Shown in pieces: positions 6,996 through 8,773 of a stretch of 8,773 nucleotides of DNA (the stretch's first letter is position 1; each line of letters begins with the position of its first letter). Made by a program: the position numbers and the translations under genes. Location of the stretch: the NCBI GenBank assembly GCA_947460795.1, contig CANHJA010000085.1, forward strand, positions 1-8,773, in the 5' to 3' direction. Origin of the DNA: Bacteroidota bacterium. Lineage in GTDB: Bacteria; Bacteroidota; Bacteroidia; Chitinophagales; Chitinophagaceae. The notes under the pieces are model-generated. The model had not been told where the DNA came from. It ran no database searches and saw nothing but the letters and a program-made list of their open reading frames with translations.

Positions 6996-8546
6996 ATGTC
7001 AGATAAAAAAGTAATACTCGATTCAGGAATAGAAATTAAACCTTTATATACAGAGGCGAATATTGAAAAAGAAATGCCCGGTCAGTTTCCTTACACTCGT
7101 GGTGTGCACGAAGGAATGTATACCGCAAAACCTTGGACGATGCGTCAGTATGCAGGTTTTAGTACAGCAGAAGCCAGCAACGAGCGCTATCACTTTTTAT
7201 TAAACAATGGCGTAAATGGATTGAGCGTAGCCTTTGATTTGCCAACACAAATTGGTTACGACAGCGACGATGCAATGGCCAATGGGGAAGTAGGAAAAGT
7301 GGGGGTAGCGGTTGATACCATCGAAGATATGGAGCGATTATTCAAAGGAATTAATTTGGAAACCGTGAGTACATCTATGACGATCAATGCATCGGGTTTT
7401 ATTTTATTAGCGTTATATATTGCTTTGGCAAAACGCCAAGGTGCCGATATTAAAAAGATTTCTGGAACCATTCAAAATGATATTTTAAAAGAATATGCTG
7501 CAAGAGGAACCTACATTTATCCTCCAAAGCCGAGCATGCGATTGATTACCGATATATTCGAATATTGCAGCAAGGAAGTTCCAAAATGGAATACCATTTC
7601 CATCAGTGGATACCACATTCGCGAAGCTGGAAGTACCGCTGTGCAAGAGTTAGCATTTACATTGTCAAACGGGAAAGCCTATTTAAAAGCAGCCATTGAA
7701 AAAGGGTTGGATATTAATGTGTTTGCAAAACGTTTGTCGTTTTTCTTCAACGCACACAATCATTTATTTGAAGAAGTAGCAAAGTTTAGAGCAGCTCGTC
7801 GCATTTGGGCAAACATTACTAAAGAACTAGGAGCAACCAATCCAGATGCTCAAAAATTGCGTTTTCATACACAAACGGGTGGCAGTACGTTAACGGCTCA
7901 ACAACCCATGAATAATATTGTTCGTGTAACCATTCAAACATTGGCAGCAACGTTAGGAGGTACGCAAAGTTTGCATACCAATGGGTTCGATGAAGCGTTG
8001 AGTTTGCCCACGGAGCAAGCTGCAGGAATTGCATTGCGTACGCAACAAATTGTAGCCGAAGAAAGTGGTATTTGTGATACGGTTGACCCATTTGCAGGAA
8101 GTTATTATGTAGAAACCTTGACCAATGAAGTAGAAGCAGAGGCATTGAAATTAATAGAAAAAATTGATGTGATGGGCGGTGCAGTGAGCGCCATTGAGCA
8201 AGGTTTTATTCAAGAGCAAATTGCTTCATCGAGTTATAAATATACACAAGCCATCGAGCGCAACGAAAAAATTATTGTAGGGGTGAATAAGTATGTTTCC
8301 AATGATGGGATAAAAATTCCAATCATGAAAATAGATGATTCTATTCAACAAACACAAATTGCACAACTGACAAAATTCAAAGCCAATAGAAATCAAGAAG
8401 AGGTAAAACAAAAATTAGATAAAATTGTTGCGGTAGCCAATTCGTCTGAAAACTTGATGCCATCAGTCATTGATGCAGTAGAAGCACATTGCACATTAGG
8501 TGAAATTGCCAATGTATTAAGAGGGGTTTGGGGAGAGTACAAATAA
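6996..8546 (+). CDS. Methylmalonyl-CoA mutase, catalytic large subunit without B12-binding domain
   Basis: This subunit catalyses the radical rearrangement between methylmalonyl-CoA and succinyl-CoA using adenosylcobalamin. The 516-residue product is the TIM-barrel substrate domain only: PYTRGVHEGMYTAKPWTMRQYAGFSTA (residues 32-58), LSVAFDLPTQIGYDSDD, GTIQNDILKEY, SISGYH and HTQTGGSTLTAQ. It stops right after GEIANVLRGVWGEYK, where fused mutases go on to a linker and cobalamin domain, so it needs a separate B12-binding subunit, which is not seen here. Tyr52, Arg170 and His207 keep the exact spacing of Tyr89, Arg207 and His244 of the Propionibacterium enzyme. Isobutyryl-CoA mutases have Phe and Gln at the first two, so methylmalonyl-CoA is the better substrate call. 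The frame is open back to 6834, but the family alignment, the -7 element at 6984 and overlap with the yedK start all favour 6996. It ends in tandem stops (TAA TAG). Confidence 0.94.
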   Translation: MSDKKVILDSGIEIKPLYTEANIEKEMPGQFPYTRGVHEGMYTAKPWTMRQYAGFSTAEASNERYHFLLNNGVNGLSVAFDLPTQIGYDSDDAMANGEVGKVGVAVDTIEDMERLFKGINLETVSTSMTINASGFILLALYIALAKRQGADIKKISGTIQNDILKEYAARGTYIYPPKPSMRLITDIFEYCSKEVPKWNTISISGYHIREAGSTAVQELAFTLSNGKAYLKAAIEKGLDINVFAKRLSFFFNAHNHLFEEVAKFRAARRIWANITKELGATNPDAQKLRFHTQTGGSTLTAQQPMNNIVRVTIQTLAATLGGTQSLHTNGFDEALSLPTEQAAGIALRTQQIVAEESGICDTVDPFAGSYYVETLTNEVEAEALKLIEKIDVMGGAVSAIEQGFIQEQIASSSYKYTQAIERNEKIIVGVNKYVSNDGIKIPIMKIDDSIQQTQIAQLTKFKANRNQEEVKQKLDKIVAVANSSENLMPSVIDAVEAHCTLGEIANVLRGVWGEYK

Positions 8547-8679
8547 TAGTGAATGGTCAATGATGGATGATTTTTTGTTCTCATTGCCTTTTTCATTGCG
8601 CACCAAAATTGCGTCGCACTCTTCAACGACATATACTTTGTTCAACTTTTTTTCTTTGTTATTTTTCTAAATAGAGCAT
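8547..8679. other. Intergenic spacer with no recognisable gene
   Basis: This 133-base spacer begins with an ATGG/CAATG-rich stretch (8551-8571, GAATGGTCAATGATGGATGA) and repeats CATTGC at 8583 and 8594, then becomes T-rich. I found no clear hairpin terminator for the mutase gene or for the gene entering from the right. An open frame on the minus strand (8393-8632) overlaps the mutase antisense and looks like chance. Confidence 0.5.
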
Positions 8680-8773
8680 CTATTTCGAAATATATTCCTT
8701 TTTATTTTCACCCATAAAATAGGTATTTCCTAATGTATCAGTGATTTCAAAAAGACAAAATATCCAATCTTCA
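8680..8773 (-). CDS. C-terminal end of an unidentified protein (partial at the right edge)
   Basis: On the minus strand one frame is open from the window edge for 30 codons and then stops at TAG (8682-8680). The translated end contains FEITDTLGNTYFMGENKKEY, which has the mixed composition of a folded protein rather than of AT-rich noise. The other two minus frames meet stops early in the same stretch. The fragment is too short to name. It would be convergent with the mutase gene, about 133 bases away. Confidence 0.4.
   Translation of the reverse strand, partial: EDWIFCLFEITDTLGNTYFMGENKKEYISK

Noticed and set aside
8393..8632. Minus-strand frame of 79 codons overlapping the 3' end of the mutase
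   Set aside because: Most of it is antisense to the conserved mutase C-terminus, and the predicted peptide has no recognisable features.

Overview
The window looks like chromosomal DNA from a member of the Bacteroidota, probably near the Chitinophagales/Sphingobacteriales. The evidence is a giant secreted protein with SprB-type repeats and a C-terminal type IX secretion (T9SS) sorting domain, AT-rich DNA, starts without clear Shine-Dalgarno sites, and several matches to the Bacteroidota -7 promoter element TAnnTTTG. I see no mobile element, CRISPR array, tRNA or rRNA.

Layout. (1) 3-3239, +: the 3' part of a very large cell-surface or secreted protein gene whose start lies outside the window. 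The reading frame is open right to the left edge, so the GTG at 144 is not the true start. A strong intrinsic terminator follows at 3261-3292. (2) 3447-3941, -: an unrecognised 164-residue protein with its own terminator (3391-3421) and a candidate promoter. (3) 3942-4470: a 529-bp gene-free stretch. Its middle (about 4044-4283) holds a degenerate tandem array of roughly 22-bp quasi-palindromic units built on AACCTAA...TTTAGGT, and this contains a perfect 20-bp inverted repeat. (4) 4471-6111, +: biotin-dependent acyl-CoA carboxylase carboxyltransferase (beta) subunit, closest in motifs to methylcrotonyl-CoA carboxylase, followed by a terminator. (5) 6222-6854, -: YedK/HMCES-family protein that crosslinks to abasic sites. 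(6) 6996-8546, +: catalytic large subunit of a methylmalonyl-CoA mutase that lacks the B12-binding domain; the best start is the ATG at 6996, five bases after a perfect -7 element, so its mRNA may be nearly leaderless. (7) 8547-8679: gene-poor spacer. (8) 8680-8773, -: the probable C-terminal end of another gene running in from the right.

The genes mostly alternate in strand and have their own terminators, so they are probably separate transcription units. The carboxylase and mutase could act in sequence (propionyl-CoA to methylmalonyl-CoA to succinyl-CoA), but the carboxylase motifs fit a methylcrotonyl-type enzyme better than classical PccB, and neither partner subunit (biotin carboxylase/biotin carrier, B12-binding small subunit) is in the window. 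The feature that known families explain least is the 22-bp periodic array upstream of the carboxylase.
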